This document shows, piece after piece, positions 11,146-22,888 of a DNA stretch of 64,000 bases. The DNA comes from Branchiostoma floridae (Eukaryota; Chordata; Leptocardii; Amphioxiformes; Branchiostomatidae). The DNA is taken from contig NC_049995.1 in assembly GCF_000003815.2 (NCBI RefSeq), positions 9,282,109-9,346,108 on the forward strand, in the 5' to 3' direction. A model generated the notes under the pieces. That model worked only from the letters and a program-made list of their open reading frames with translations. It ran no database searches and was not told the DNA's origin. The position numbers were made by a program, and so were the translations under genes. Within the stretch, counting starts at the first letter, position 1, and each line of letters starts with the position of its first letter.

Positions 11146-11240
11146 CTTTTTTTGGCGACGCCTCAGGGGCGGAGGCATTTTCTACAGTATTACGATCGCT
11201 TTGAAAGAATTTTGAAAATTCCACGAATGCATTCCCTTGG
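11146..11240 (+). repeat. Dispersed repeat with GGCGACGCCTCAGGGGCGGAG core
   Basis: The copy runs GACGCCTCAGGGGCGGAGGC, then TTACGATCGCTTTGAAAGAA and CACGAATGCATT. A related copy with the same order of blocks starts at 61048. A short form is at 1488-1508, and the core occurs in reverse at 34058-34074. It begins about 15 bp after the splice donor at 11134. Confidence 0.6.
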
Positions 11241-12221
11241 GAATTGATTTTTGGCTAAACCACAGGGGGGTCGTCCATACAGTGGTCATTGAAGACTATT
11301 CTAGCTGTTATTTTTCCTTTGTTGAGGCATTCTTTGTTTTCAGGATTAATGATTTAAGGGAACGGTCTTTTCACATAGCCGGAAGTGACTGCGCTCCTTG
11401 CATATCATAAGCCGTACACACAGATTATTACGATGTTTCGCATGCTTTATGAATATGCAATGGCAACCAATATGTCCCAGCTTTTTGCCGTTATGTCTTT
11501 TATAAGCCTGTGCTATTTACAATATAGAATGAAATGCTGTGAAGTGGTTATCGTTCGGAGTCATAGAGAGCCTGATTTTGAGTGGCAGAAAAATAAGATG
11601 TTTTAAAGAAGACAAGACCAATATAGCACAACTTTTGCCAATATCTTCTGAGCTTTGCTTTTATAAGGTGGGATAATATGCTTCACGAGGTCAAAAAAAT
11701 ATAGAAGACCAATGTGTCACAGATTTTTGTCGATATCTTTTTATGAAATATGAAATGTTGCGCTTTCAGGTGGTTGTCGTTTTGAATTGAAGCTGGTGTG
11801 TTACGCCGAAGGACTGTTATACCAGGTTATACCGGCTATATAGATACAGGTTACGTAAAGCCTGATTTTGAAAAGTTAATAAGTCACATGTTTCAAACAA
11901 GCCATGAAACCAATGGGTTTCAAGTTGTTTAGATTCTGCTTTGAAGACTAGCATAGCTAGAATAAAGGAAGGACGCAGAGACAAGGTTTTCCGTACACTG
12001 GGCACGGGAGACTGTTAAGATGGTTTGACATTACTATATACTAGTAATGCTGGCCTCGCTAACCTCGTTCTTAGCTGCGGATCTCTCTTTCTCTTCTGAA
12101 CTATACTCTCTGACTCTCTGTCATACAAATACATTATATCTCGTGGTCACATTTTGGCGTATCAAACAGACAGGTCTTGTCACACCACAAAACAACGGTT
12201 AATTTCATCTACGGTCCATTC
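11241..12221. other. Region without a recognised gene
   Basis: Only short, unconvincing reading frames. At about 11798-11855 there is a copy of the repeat GCTGGTGTGTTACGCCGAAG...GGCTATATAGATACAG that recurs near 44995-45115. A candidate terminal PKD1L exon could lie here, but I cannot identify one. Confidence 0.5.
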
Positions 12222-12960
12222 ATATACCTATAAAATCAACTACTACAATGTATACACTAAAATACATATTCGTGATATAAACAGTCAATCAATCAGTCAA
12301 TCCGTGAATTCTATAACTGGTGTCATGTCAGGTTATCTATACATGTACAAGTATGATCGCAATCTATCGGCTGTACGTCTTGGCTCTGCTACTGGCCTCT
12401 ACTTCCCTCACGTTGCCCTCCTTCTGTAGATGGCGCTGTTCTGGATGTTGTGTGGCTCCCCTCTGTTCAGAATTTTCAAGCCGCACAAATGTATATTCTG
12501 GCTCCTCCCAGCGATGGCCACTTCTGCATATTCTTATGTTGGTTTTCTTCATTAGTACATACACCTCCGGTTTGATTAGGTCCGTCGTCGCTGTGGGAAA
12601 ATTATGTACGGTTCTTTGTTGTACATATAAAATCCACTATTATGATATATACACATTATATATACATATTCATGGTATAAATCAGCCAAAACCAGCCCGT
12701 GAATTGTCTAACTAGTTTTAGGTTTTCTGTGGTTGTGGCAGTGCAATCGATTTGCTGCTCCAGATCTGCTACTTTTCTGGCATTCCTTAGGCCCTCTCAT
12801 TGTCTTCCTTCTGTGTACGGTGCGGTTCTGGGTGATGTGTAGCTCCTTCCCGACTTTATAAGGTGCACAGACGTCTATTCCGGCTCCTCCAGCGATACAG
12901 CTCGTCTCAGCGACTTGCAGTGGAAGGACTCGACTGACTTTGTGACGGAACTGTTTCGTC
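12222..12960. repeat. Diverged tandem duplication, unit about 400 bp
   Basis: The two units start near 12225 (CTATAAAATCAACTAC) and 12625 (ATATAAAATCCACTAT). Both continue through a block with CCGTGAATT, CCTTCTGT, GCG(G)TTCTGG and TATTC(T/C)GGCTCCTCC. The alignment is clear by eye but strongly diverged. Confidence 0.55.
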
Positions 12961-13049
12961 CTGATGGACACAGGTATGGGTGTCAGGTACATCTCGTCGT
13001 TGTCGCTCTTGTCCTGTATGGTTAGTCTGTTGGGATCGAGAGAGAACAC
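12708..13049 (-). CDS. Possible unrecognised minus-strand exon
   Basis: Read on the minus strand, a pyrimidine-rich tract ending in cccaacag (near 13027) precedes an open stretch with LTIQDKSDNDEMYLTPIPVS and later CIAGGAGIDVCAPYKVG. A second, related block lies at 13255-13330 on the same strand, behind a similar tract (ttctccctcgatccatttacag), and reads PTILNKSNDDDVHLDS. Conservation of the frame between two diverged copies suggests coding. I do not recognise a family. The plus strand of the same block is also open (DTARLSDLQWKDSTDFVTEL), so strand and reality are uncertain. Confidence 0.25.
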   Translation of the reverse strand: MFSLDPNRLTIQDKSDNDEMYLTPIPVSIRTKQFRHKVSRVLPLQVAETSCIAGGAGIDVCAPYKVGKELHITQNRTVHRRKTMRGPKECQKSSRSGAANRLHCHNHRKPKTS

Positions 13050-13639
13050 AAAAATGACATCGCCCGTTTCATATACTATACGAATATACTGATACTGACA
13101 CTAATGGTTTATTCCAAAGTCACCCATAACTTTGTCATCGTCGTTGTACGTTTATTTGGGTGCTCGTCACAGCTATTAAAGATATGTTGTAGGAGCTGAT
13201 GTTGAGATATCACAAATAAAGAAAAAAGAGTCACAGTGTGTGGCATGGCGGTGTTGTGGAGTCCAAGTGAACATCGTCATCATTGCTCTTGTTAAGTATG
13301 GTCGGCCTGTAAATGGATCGAGGGAGAACACACACACGCACGCAATGTTATAAACCATAACAACATAAATGACAGGACTGTTGAGTGGACATCACAGAAG
13401 TTTTAGACAAGGACGCAAGTCTGGGGACGTATGCAGAGCAAATGACTGGGAGCCAGACACAAGAATCCACGGATAAATCCCATCAAATTTCCTGTCCGAT
13501 CACTAAGGTCGTTGTCTTCCCGTTCAACATAACCTTTCACTTAACTTAACTTAACTGGTAATGGCAATGTTCGTAGTTGAAGTATCCATGAAAGGACAAG
13601 TTTGTAACAAGATACAACAATATGGCAGCTCACCGTGGA

Positions 13640-14330
13640 GTTGAGTTCGGTCACTGAAGAAAGGTTCGGCTATTTGATCGGTGTTGACCGGATGTTCGCC
13701 TCTCTAAGCTGAAGACGGGTCAAGAAGGGTCAGGAAGTCAACAGTCTGGGAGTACGTTGTCAATGCACTGTCCAAGCAATGCCGCCGGGTATGTACAAAC
13801 AAGTTCGGAGGAAATCCGGCTTGAGACCGCGAAAGTTGTGTCTTATGTTAAGAACCTCGCAAGGGCTCTGTAGGGAGACACCGGAACGGGGACGTGATTG
13901 ACCGGTACCGAAGAATGATCCGACGGAGACCTAGCTGACTTGCTCCGGGGACGGGCCGACGTTTACGGGGTCTTGGCGCGCTGGCTCCGCTGAACGGGAA
14001 GCGGTTTCCGCCGACGGGGCGTATACGTGGTGGCTTGGCCAGCAAGATGAAACTAGGGACAAGCGTGTTCAAATCGTCCGACAAGGTTAGAGGAAAGACT
14101 TAAGCGAAAACTCGAGAAATTTCAGAGCGAAAAGTCTGCGATGCATACGCCACGAGATGCGCTGCTGTAATGACCGCTTTAGCGGTACCATGGCATCTTG
14201 CCGTGCCAGCGGCCGGGCCACATACGGAGTTCTGTCGGTAATAAACAAAGGGATGTTTTTGGCATTTATTAGCACGGCGGCATTTCGGCTCAGATCAATT
14301 AGGGATGTCACCGATTACTAAGAAATTCCG
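13640..14330. other. GC-richer unassigned stretch
   Basis: It is richer in G+C and CpG than its surroundings, with two adjacent minus-strand frames (14087-14311, 13848-14084) of unknown identity. It could be a promoter or first-exon region of a minus-strand gene continuing into 12.7-13.4 kb, but nothing proves it. Confidence 0.25.
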
Positions 14331-14640
14331 ACATCACCAAGACAATGACGCCGACCCCATGTGGCCATGGTCTGGCTAACATCCCGAACTGAGATGAATT
14401 ATGCAGATGGCCTGATTACAAAGGGGCGCCGCAATGAGTAAAACTTTTGTCACTTAGATCGGCTCTCATTCATTCCATTCAAAACATTGTATTCGCGCTG
14501 ATGTCATCCACAATAGCTACTTACTGTGGCCTAATACTAGGTGAGGTGAAAGGGTCAACACAATATTGGATAAAAGATTTGCCAAAAGAATTAATATATC
14601 TCTCAAACAAGAGCTTCAACAGCTCCTCAAAAATAAGGGT

Positions 14641-14948
14641 AATGTTACGGTCACATTTCCAAACGGGAACCGACCAGGCAACTTTCGCTCCTCAAGCTGG
14701 GGGTAGTTTTACGGTAACAGTTCCAAACCGGGGTCCGATTGGGCAGCTCTCGTGAACAAATAAAAAGTATGTAGAGGGCCTAAAACACACAAAATGCAAA
14801 GAAAATAAGTAGTGGCCATAATTTGTGAACTGATAAACGACCATAAACAGCTTTACTTTTTAATTTGGATGTCTATCCTTCATAAATGTAGCTTTATTTT
14901 TTTTTTATTCCGGTAACTTCCGGTTGGGAAATGTGACCGTAACATAAG
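14641..14948. mobile_element. Possible MITE with GTTACGGTCACATTTCC ends
   Basis: GTTACGGTCACATTTCCAAAC at about 14643 is matched in reverse by TTGGGAAATGTGACCGTAAC at 14923-14942. A further degenerate copy (TTTTACGGTAACAGTTCCAA) lies inside at 14708. There is no coding content. Confidence 0.4.
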
Positions 14949-14949
14949 A

Positions 14950-16900
14950 CATCCATGATCATTCTTAGGTAGCCTTATTAGCAAGTTCACAGGTACCAGT
15001 TTTGTTGATGCCAAAATGCCTAAGAAAAAGGCGAACACGTTCAAAAAATATGTCCAGTCTATTCTTTTTACTTTGCCGGACAGACTGAGACGTAATAGAT
15101 AGATCATGGGAGTGGCCTGACTACCAGGACTACCTGACTACCAGGATCTATCTGACTTAGAACATGGCCATTTTTCCGAAGCAAAATACACTTTTTTAGT
15201 CAATAGAAACATGCAGTTTGATTTCCTAGCAAGCGAACAGACAGGCTATATTCTTCTCCTATTTCCCATTCATGACCCTGGTGATGGCGCCTCACACCTT
15301 TCCTCATGAGGCTTGTGTGAAATTCATGTCTGGTTTTAAAACACTTTTTTGCACCACAATGCCATTGTTCTGTGGGTGTATGTCAGATCAATCCCAGTTC
15401 CCAACCTGACCTCAAATGAGCAGGACGTGGCATGTCTTGGAGGCCCATTTTCTCGAGTATGTTCAGCCGTTTTCACAGTAATTGTTCAGGCGAGTTCCGT
15501 ACACAACCCGACATGTCTGAGTTCCAGCTCGAGCTGGTGTAAAACGTTTTGCTGCGGCATGGTGGCATCTCTGCCGAACTGTTCTGTAGTTTTGATCCTG
15601 ATCAGTTCTTGCCAGACAGACCGGCCGATGTCGCTGCCTCCTCCCCCATTTCATTCGCCCTGCTGGAGCAACCGTTCTGACGAGCTGTCCTGTTCCCAGT
15701 TTGACCCGTTCCTGGTAGACCACATCATGCATTATCTTCCTGCATTTTTAGTTTGTTTCTCGTTTATGGAAGTATTGATCGTTTTGATCAATTTAACTCG
15801 CATGTTTTTATGTAGCATCTCTACTAGTTTTTCTTTACTATCTTGGAGCCTGTTCCCTAGCTTGATGTAACCAAGGAGGTTATATTTTTCATGTCTTTGA
15901 AAGTTTGATGTAACGCTGTTTGTATGTATTTTCTTGTTACAAGAAACTCTTTATTATTGTCTTGTTCGTTTTCTGACTTTCTTTCATGATCGTAAGAATT
16001 TCCTTTGTTTATGTTATGAATAAAGATATTCAGTAACATAGGTTGATTTGCTGTTTCCATTTTTGTTAATTCTTTAATTGCTTTTATTTGCATGAGAAAG
16101 GTGGGCGTCTCCAACTTAGTCAATTTATTCGTTACTTAGTACACCCCTACCCCTAGGGACACCATACTATGTGGATATAGTCACAAGAAATACTCGCTCC
16201 TGATTGGCTGAGGAAAGATGGCCGTGTTCTAAAGATAAGATAAAAGGCGTATAGAGTATTTGTACCAGATGTTTATGTTACCAGGTAACTAGGCTATTTT
16301 AGGAATATGACACGTGACTACACCATATATGGAAGTTCATTTGAATGTAGCATTGACCAATGACTGGGGAGAAGAGCTATGAGTAATTGGTAGAGCGCCA
16401 AGTTTGAACTGCCCAAGACGCTGCCAATGCTCTGAGAGCTACTCTTGTATGTAGTAGTATGATGTATGAAATATGATGTAGTATAGCGCATGCTTCCGTC
16501 TGTAATTACCCTATCTGTGGAGTAAGACATGGTTAGGCTTATGTACACAATTGTGCATACTTGGATAGTATAGACTGCATAGTACATGTAACATATGTGT
16601 CAGCCAGGTTCTGTCTGGCTGTATGTGATATCAAATCATCAAACGTAGATCCTGTTGGCTCCACCCGCTGTTGTTCATGTAGACATTTGTTTTCGGCTTT
16701 GTCCTCACGTGCATCGTAAGCCACTTCTAGCTATTTACCAGGACTTGAGGTGGCTCGTGACTGTTCGATTTTAGCTAGAGGGGAAAAGCAGGTGTTTCAG
16801 GGTTTTTTTTTTAGGAGGGGGGGGGGCGTGATCTTTGGGCCTCCTTCCCAAGGGTGTACCATCTGGCATGCATTTGGTATGCGGAAGCGTGACCTGAAAA
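14950..16900. other. Region without a recognised gene
   Basis: A plus-strand frame at 15349-15870 has no recognisable domain and low-complexity Ser runs. The rest is AT-rich. Nothing here can be named. Confidence 0.4.
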
Positions 16901-16917
16901 CTACGAAGGCTCAGAAC

Positions 16918-17043
16918 TACATTAACCATATTTTTCTCTGTACTAATAATACTATGTACAAACATACTGTTGAAGATGATCTACACTTTTTATTATCATG
17001 TCCCTCGTTTATATTGAGGAAAGACAGAAGATTATGGACGTAA
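16918..17043 (+). mobile_element. LINE remnant, reverse-transcriptase C-terminal fragment
   Basis: The frame reads TVEDDLHFLLSCPSF then LRKDRRLW before a stop. This resembles the VEDE-HFL--CP-Y---R block found after the reverse-transcriptase domain in many invertebrate non-LTR elements. A second LINE-type block follows 150 bp downstream. Confidence 0.45.
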
Positions 17044-17193
17044 TTACCTTGTATATTGTGCATCCTATAATCCGTCTTCTTATGGACCGAACCGGTCAGA
17101 TAATGTCACATAGTCCTTAATCTTTAATTCTTTGGAATTCTACATTATTGTTATAGTTATCTTCTTTATGAGAAATCAGGAGAAACCAGACTG

Positions 17194-17343
17194 ATGCGTA
17201 TGGCAGAAAGAAAGCGGATCCTGCGAAAAGAACTCTACAACAGACCTGAGTCAGCTTGCAGATGTGCCCTATGTGGCAGAGAATGTAATGCTCGTATAGG
17301 ACTGTTTAGCCACAGTCGACGCTGTAGGGCTGATATCAATTAG
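17194..17343 (+). mobile_element. LINE remnant with C-terminal zinc-finger motif
   Basis: A 49-residue frame ends with CRCALCGRECNARIGLFSHS and a terminal R-R-C. The pattern C-x2-CGR-C-x-ARIGL-SH-R-C is a recurrent C-terminal finger of metazoan non-LTR retrotransposon proteins. The upstream coding part is lost, so this is a decayed fragment. Confidence 0.6.
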
Positions 17344-18001
17344 GATTTTGCCATGGTCAATATTGACCGAATGAGACCATATATAGATTGAAGCCGTCAG
17401 TTGCAGTAGCAATTTAAGTCCTTAATTTTTAATGCTTTAAATCTCTCTATTATTGTTATGGGAAGTTCTTGATACAAGTCTTGAAGTTTTGTACGTGTAC
17501 TGTATTAGATCTTGTTTGCACGTGTTGCAATCGATTGAAGGATCCATCGACTGACAATTCGGACTGTAACCAAAGTCAAAGATAATGTCATAATAAGAAA
17601 ATTGCCTTTCTAATAGTATCAGAAGTTCAGAATATTTTCGCCCCTCCTTAAGGCCACTTTTGCCCCCCCCCCTAAGGAACCAACCCCGCACAAACAAGAT
17701 ACCCCCCCCCCCTCAAGCTCACCATATACACCCCGGGGCGGGTTAGTAACATTAAAATGCGTCGCCTATAGGTGTCTTTTTTAGACACCTTTACTTGTTT
17801 GCTATTTCTTTTTTTAGTAAAGTTTGATTTTGACATATCATTCAAGAGTCTGTAGCGAGGTCTGGAATACACCTGTGCTGAATCTGTCCTGAATGTATTA
17901 AAGCTATTGAGCTATATATTTTGCATATGAATACATGCTAACTGCACATACATTCTACTTTGGCATAGGCAAAGAGTGCCTCCAATGTGTGTGTGTGTGT
18001 G

Positions 18002-18101
18002 NNNNNNNNNNNNNNNNNNNNNNNNNNNNNNNNNNNNNNNNNNNNNNNNNNNNNNNNNNNNNNNNNNNNNNNNNNNNNNNNNNNNNNNNNNNNNNNNNNN
18101 N
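18002..18101. other. Assembly gap (100 N)
   Basis: A run of exactly 100 N, entered from a TG microsatellite (17987-18001). Confidence 1.
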
Positions 18102-18116
18102 GTTACATTTTTGTGT

Positions 18117-18780
18117 GTGTTGTGTATTATCATTTTAATAATGCATAAAGGGACAAGAATTTGTTATTGACATATGTAGTTGACTTTCAGTACAATAGGC
18201 ACTGATTAACTGTATATATTTACTTCATGAATATGTCAAACGCTTTGCTAAAGTAAACGTTAAATTCACCTATTGAATCTGTATTATGTATACATCGATA
18301 GATAATCGGTTTATTTGGACGTTGCATATTTTCGCATTGTATATATTACCACGTTGATAATGCATAAAGGCCAAGTAGTTGTTACTGACATTTATAGTTA
18401 GATTATATTCAGTACAATATGTTACATATCACAGGTTAAAATATCACTGTATATATGTACTTGATGAATAAGTAAAACGCTTCGAAAAAGTAAACAAAAA
18501 ACTACGTTAAATTCACCTTTTAAATTTGTATGATATATACTTCGATGAACAATCAGTTTATTTGCATGTTGTATATTTGCATTCAGTATGTTCAGTACAA
18601 TAGGTCTAACAGCTAAAATGTCACTGTATGTACTTGATGAATGTGTAAAACGATTGACAAAATAAAGTTATCGTTATCATCGCCTTTTGACTTTGTAGTG
18701 TACTCTTCGAGAGATAGTTATTTGCGTGTTTTACATTATTTATCACTACGTCAATGATACACAAAATGACAAGAAGCTGT
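18117..18780. repeat. AT-rich tandem repeat, about three units of about 0.2 kb
   Basis: The blocks AATAATGCATAAAGG (18136), GATAATGCATAAAGG (18356) and CAATGATACACAAAATG (18752) mark unit starts. Each unit carries TTCAGTACAATA, then AAACGCTT...AAAGTAAA and TTAAATTCACC. The units are diverged. Confidence 0.6.
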
Positions 18781-19216
18781 CATTGGCATTTTATCATTCC
18801 TGTTTGCCTTCAATGATCGGCGAACATATGACATTGTCAGCATGGCACAATGTATAATATTATATGTACGTATCAATATATCTATAGTCTATACAGTATA
18901 TCTTGAAATACATTGAAATAAGATAAAGTGCGACTGGAAAGGCTATGATTGGGTTATAATCGCCCCCCCCCCCGTTAGGGGAGCATGAAATGTTCCCATT
19001 TATGCAAATGAACCTACATACATAAGTCACTCGTTCTCATTGAAATGTCGAAAATGGCATTTTTTTGGTCGAAAAATAAATCGGCTTTATTTCCAGTGAA
19101 AACTACCTGGTTGTTTAGGAAAATTCCTCTTTTAACCATAGCCAAAAAATGGCAACTTATTATTTTCGGTCCCATTAGTAATACATTACAGGGCGGGTAA
19201 CAAACGTTACCGTTAC

Positions 19217-22200
19217 TCTTGGTGGGGAGTTGAACGCAGCAATCCGTTTTTAGATAGCTCTTTTTGATGCCGAGTTATTCGCGTTTAAAGTTAAGCACCG
19301 AAAACAGTAACCCAAAATGTGGATTTTTTAAAAGTGTCCGAAATAGGCAAACTATGGTATCATTGGAAAAGTCTCTTGGTGGGGAGTCGAACGCTGCAAT
19401 CCGTTATTGGATTGCTCTTTTTGTTGGCGAGTTATTCCCAATATTAGCTAAGTCCCCGTAACCGCGACCAAAAATGAAGATTTGTGAAAAGTGTCGGAAA
19501 TAGGCAAACTATGGTATCATTGGAAAGGTCTCTTGGTGTGGAGTTGAACGCTGCAATCCGTTTTTGGATTGCTCTTTTTGTTGGCGAGTTATTCCCGATA
19601 TTAGCTAAGTCCCCGTAACCGCGACCAAAAATGAAGATTTGTGAAAAGTGTCCGAAATAGGCAAACTATGGTATCATTGGAAAGGTTTCTTGGTGGGGTG
19701 TTGAACGCTGCAATCCGTTTTCAGATAGCTCTTTTTGTTGTCGAGTTATTCGCGTTTAAATTTAAGCACCGACAACAATAACCCAAAAGGGTGGATTTTT
19801 TAAAAGTGTCCGAAATAGGCAAACTATGGTATCATTGGAAAGGTCTCTTGCTGGGGATTTGAACTATGCAATCCGTTTTTAGATAACTCTTTTTGTTGTC
19901 GAGTTATTCGCGTTTAAAGTGAAGCACCGATAACAGTAACCCAAAATGTGGATTTTTGAAAAGTGTCCGAAATAGGCAAACTATGGTATCATTGGAAAGG
20001 TCTCTTGGTGGGAAGTTGAACGCTGCAATCCGTTTTCAGATAGCTGCTTTTTGTTGCCGAGTTATTCGCGTTTAAAGTTAAGCACCGATAACAGTAACCC
20101 AAAATGTGGATTTTTTAAAAGTGTCCGAAATAGGCAAACTATGGTATCATTGGAAAGGTATCTTGGTGGGGAGTTGAACGCTGCAATCCGTTTTCAGATA
20201 GCTCTTTTTGTTGTCGAGGTATTCCCGTTCTTAGCTAAGTCCCCCTAACCGCGACCCAAAATGTGGATTTTGGAAAAGTGTCCGAAATAGGCAAGCTATG
20301 GTATCATTGGAAAGGTCTCTTGGCGGGGAGTTGAATGCTGCAAACCGTTTTCAGGTAGCTTTTTTTGTTGACGAGTTATTCCCGTTCTTAGCTAAGTCCC
20401 CCTAACCGCGACCCAAAATGTGGATTTTGGAAAAGTGTCCGAAATAGGCAAACTATGGTATCATTGGAAAGGTATCTTGGTGGGGAGTTGAACGCTGCAA
20501 TCCGTTTTCAGATAGCTCTTTTAGTTGTCGAGTTATTCCCGTTCTTAGCTAAGTCCCCCTAACCGCGACCCAAAATGTGGATTTTGGAAAAGTGTCCGAA
20601 ATAGGCAAGCTATGGTATCATTGGAAAGGTCTTTTGGCGGGGAGTTGAACGCTGCAATCCGTTTTCAGATAGCTCTTTTTCTTGTCGAGCTATTCCCGTT
20701 CTTAGCTAAGTCCCCCTAACCGCGACCCAAAATATGGATTTTGGAAAAGTCCGTTTTCAGATAGCTCTTTTTGTTGTCGAGCTATTCCCGTTCTTAGCTA
20801 AGTCCCCCTAACCGCGACCCAAAATGTGGATTTTGGAAAAGTGTCCAAAATAGGCAAACTATGGTATCGTTGGAAAGGTCTCTTGGTGGGGAGTTGAACG
20901 ATGCAATCCGTTTTCAGATAGGTCTTTTTGTTGCCGAGTTATTCGCGTTTAAACTTAAGCACCGATAACTGTAACCCAAAATATGGATTTTTTAAAAGTA
21001 TCCGAAATAGGCAAAATATGGTATCATTTTAAATGTCTCTCGGTGGGGAGTTGAACGCTGCAATCCGTTTTCAGATAGCTCTTTTTGAAAGGTCTCTTGG
21101 TGGGAAGTTGAACGCTGCAATCCGTTTTCAGATAGCTCTTTTTGTTGTCGAGTTATTCCCTTTCTTAGCTAAGTCCCCCTAACCGCGACCCAAAATGTGG
21201 ATTTTGGAAAAGTGTCCGAAATAGGCAAGCTATGGTATCATTGGAAAGGTCTTTTGGCGGGGAGTTGAACGCTGCAATCCGTTTTCAGATAGCTCTTTTT
21301 GTTGTCGAGCTTTTCCCGTTCTTAGCTAAGTCCCCCTAACCGCGACCCAAAATGTGGATTTTGGAAAAGTGCCCGAAAAAGGCATACTATGGTATCATTG
21401 GGAAGGTCTCTTGGCGGGGAGTTGAACGCTGCAATCCCTTTTCAGATAGCTCTTTTTGTTGTCGAGCTATTCCCGTTCTTAGCTAAGTCCCCCTAACCGC
21501 GACCCAAAATGTGAATTTTGGAAAAGTGCCCGAAAAAGGCATACTATGGTATCATTGGGAAGGTCTCTTGGCGGGGAGTTGAACGCTGCAATCCCTTTTC
21601 AGATAGCTCTTTTTGTTGTCGAGCTATTCCCGTTCTTAGCTAAGTCCCCCTAACCGCGACCCAAAATGTGGATTTTGGAAAAGTGTCCGAAATAGGCAAA
21701 CTATGGTATCATTGGAAAGGTATCTTGGTGGGGAGTTGAATGCTGCAAACCGTTTTCAGGTAGCTCTTTTTGTTGTCGAGCTATTATCGTTCATAGCTAA
21801 GTCCCCCTAACCGCGACCCAAAATGTGGATTTTGGAAAAGTGTCCGAAAAAGGCATACTATGGTATCATTGGGGAGGTATCTTGGCGGGGAGTTGAACGC
21901 TGCAATCCGTTTTCAGATAGCTCTTTTTGTTGTCGAGCTATTACCGTTCATAGCTAAGTCCCCCTAACCGCGACCCAAAATGTGGATTTTGGAAAAGTGT
22001 CCGAAATAGGCAAACTATGGTATCATTGGAAAGGTCTTTTGGCGGGGAGTTGAACGCTGCAATCCGTTTTCAGATAGCTCTTTTTGTTGTCGAGTTATTC
22101 CCGTTCTTAGCTAAGTCCCCCTAACCGCGACCCAAAATGTGGATTTTGGAAAAGTGTCCGAAATAGGCAAACTATGGTATCATTAGAAGGGTCTCTTGGT

Positions 22201-22684
22201 GGGGATTGAACGCTGCAAACCGTTCTCGGATCGCTATTTTTGTTGTCGAGTTATTCCCGTTCCTAATTAAGTCCCAGAAAGCGACGCACAATGTGGATTT
22301 TGGAATAGTGTTCGAAATACCAGTAGGCAAACTATGGTATCATTGGAAATGTCTCTTGGTGGGGAGTTGAACGCTGCAATCCGTTTTTAGATAGCTCTTT
22401 TTTTTGGCCGATATATTCGCGTTTAAATTTAAGCAGCGATAACAGTAACCCAAAAGTTGGAATTTGTAAAAATGTCCGAAATAGGCAAACTATGGTATCA
22501 TTGGAAAGGTATCTTGCCGGGGAGTTGAACGCTGCAATCCGTTTTCAGATAGCTCTTTTTGTTGTCGAGCTTTTCCCGTTCTTAGCTAAGTCCCCCTAAC
22601 CGCGACCCAAAATGTGGATTTTGGAAAAGTGTCCGAAAAAGGCATACTATGTATCATTGAAAGTATCTTGGTGGTAGTGAATGC
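19217..22684. repeat. Satellite array, about 22 monomers of 157-158 bp
   Basis: CTATGGTATCATTGGAAAGG recurs at about 19352, 19509, 19666, 19824, 19981 and 20139, with steps of 157-158 bp, and so on to the gap. Monomers also share GAACGCTGCAATCCGTTTTC and a T-rich TAGCTCTTTTTGTTG. Two main types alternate in the linker: GCGTTTAAAGTTAAGCACCG early in the array and CGTTCTTAGCTAAGTCCCCC later. Some monomers are truncated or fused (near 20745 and 21087). The array runs into the assembly gap, so its true length is unknown. Confidence 0.92.
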
Positions 22685-22784
22685 NNNNNNNNNNNNNNNN
22701 NNNNNNNNNNNNNNNNNNNNNNNNNNNNNNNNNNNNNNNNNNNNNNNNNNNNNNNNNNNNNNNNNNNNNNNNNNNNNNNNNNNN
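22685..22784. other. Assembly gap (100 N)
   Basis: Exactly 100 N between the satellite and a poly-C tract. Confidence 1.
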
Positions 22785-22888
22785 CCCCCCCCCCCCCGCC
22801 CTCCACTAATTTGCATCCCTATACGAGCTAATTGACACCCTGCGCATGCCGGGCGCCCCATGCGCTCAGTCAATTAGAATATTCCAAA

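Noticed and set aside
19217..22684. A CRISPR-like array
   Set aside because: The units are contiguous 157-bp satellite monomers without unique spacers, and the context is eukaryotic.
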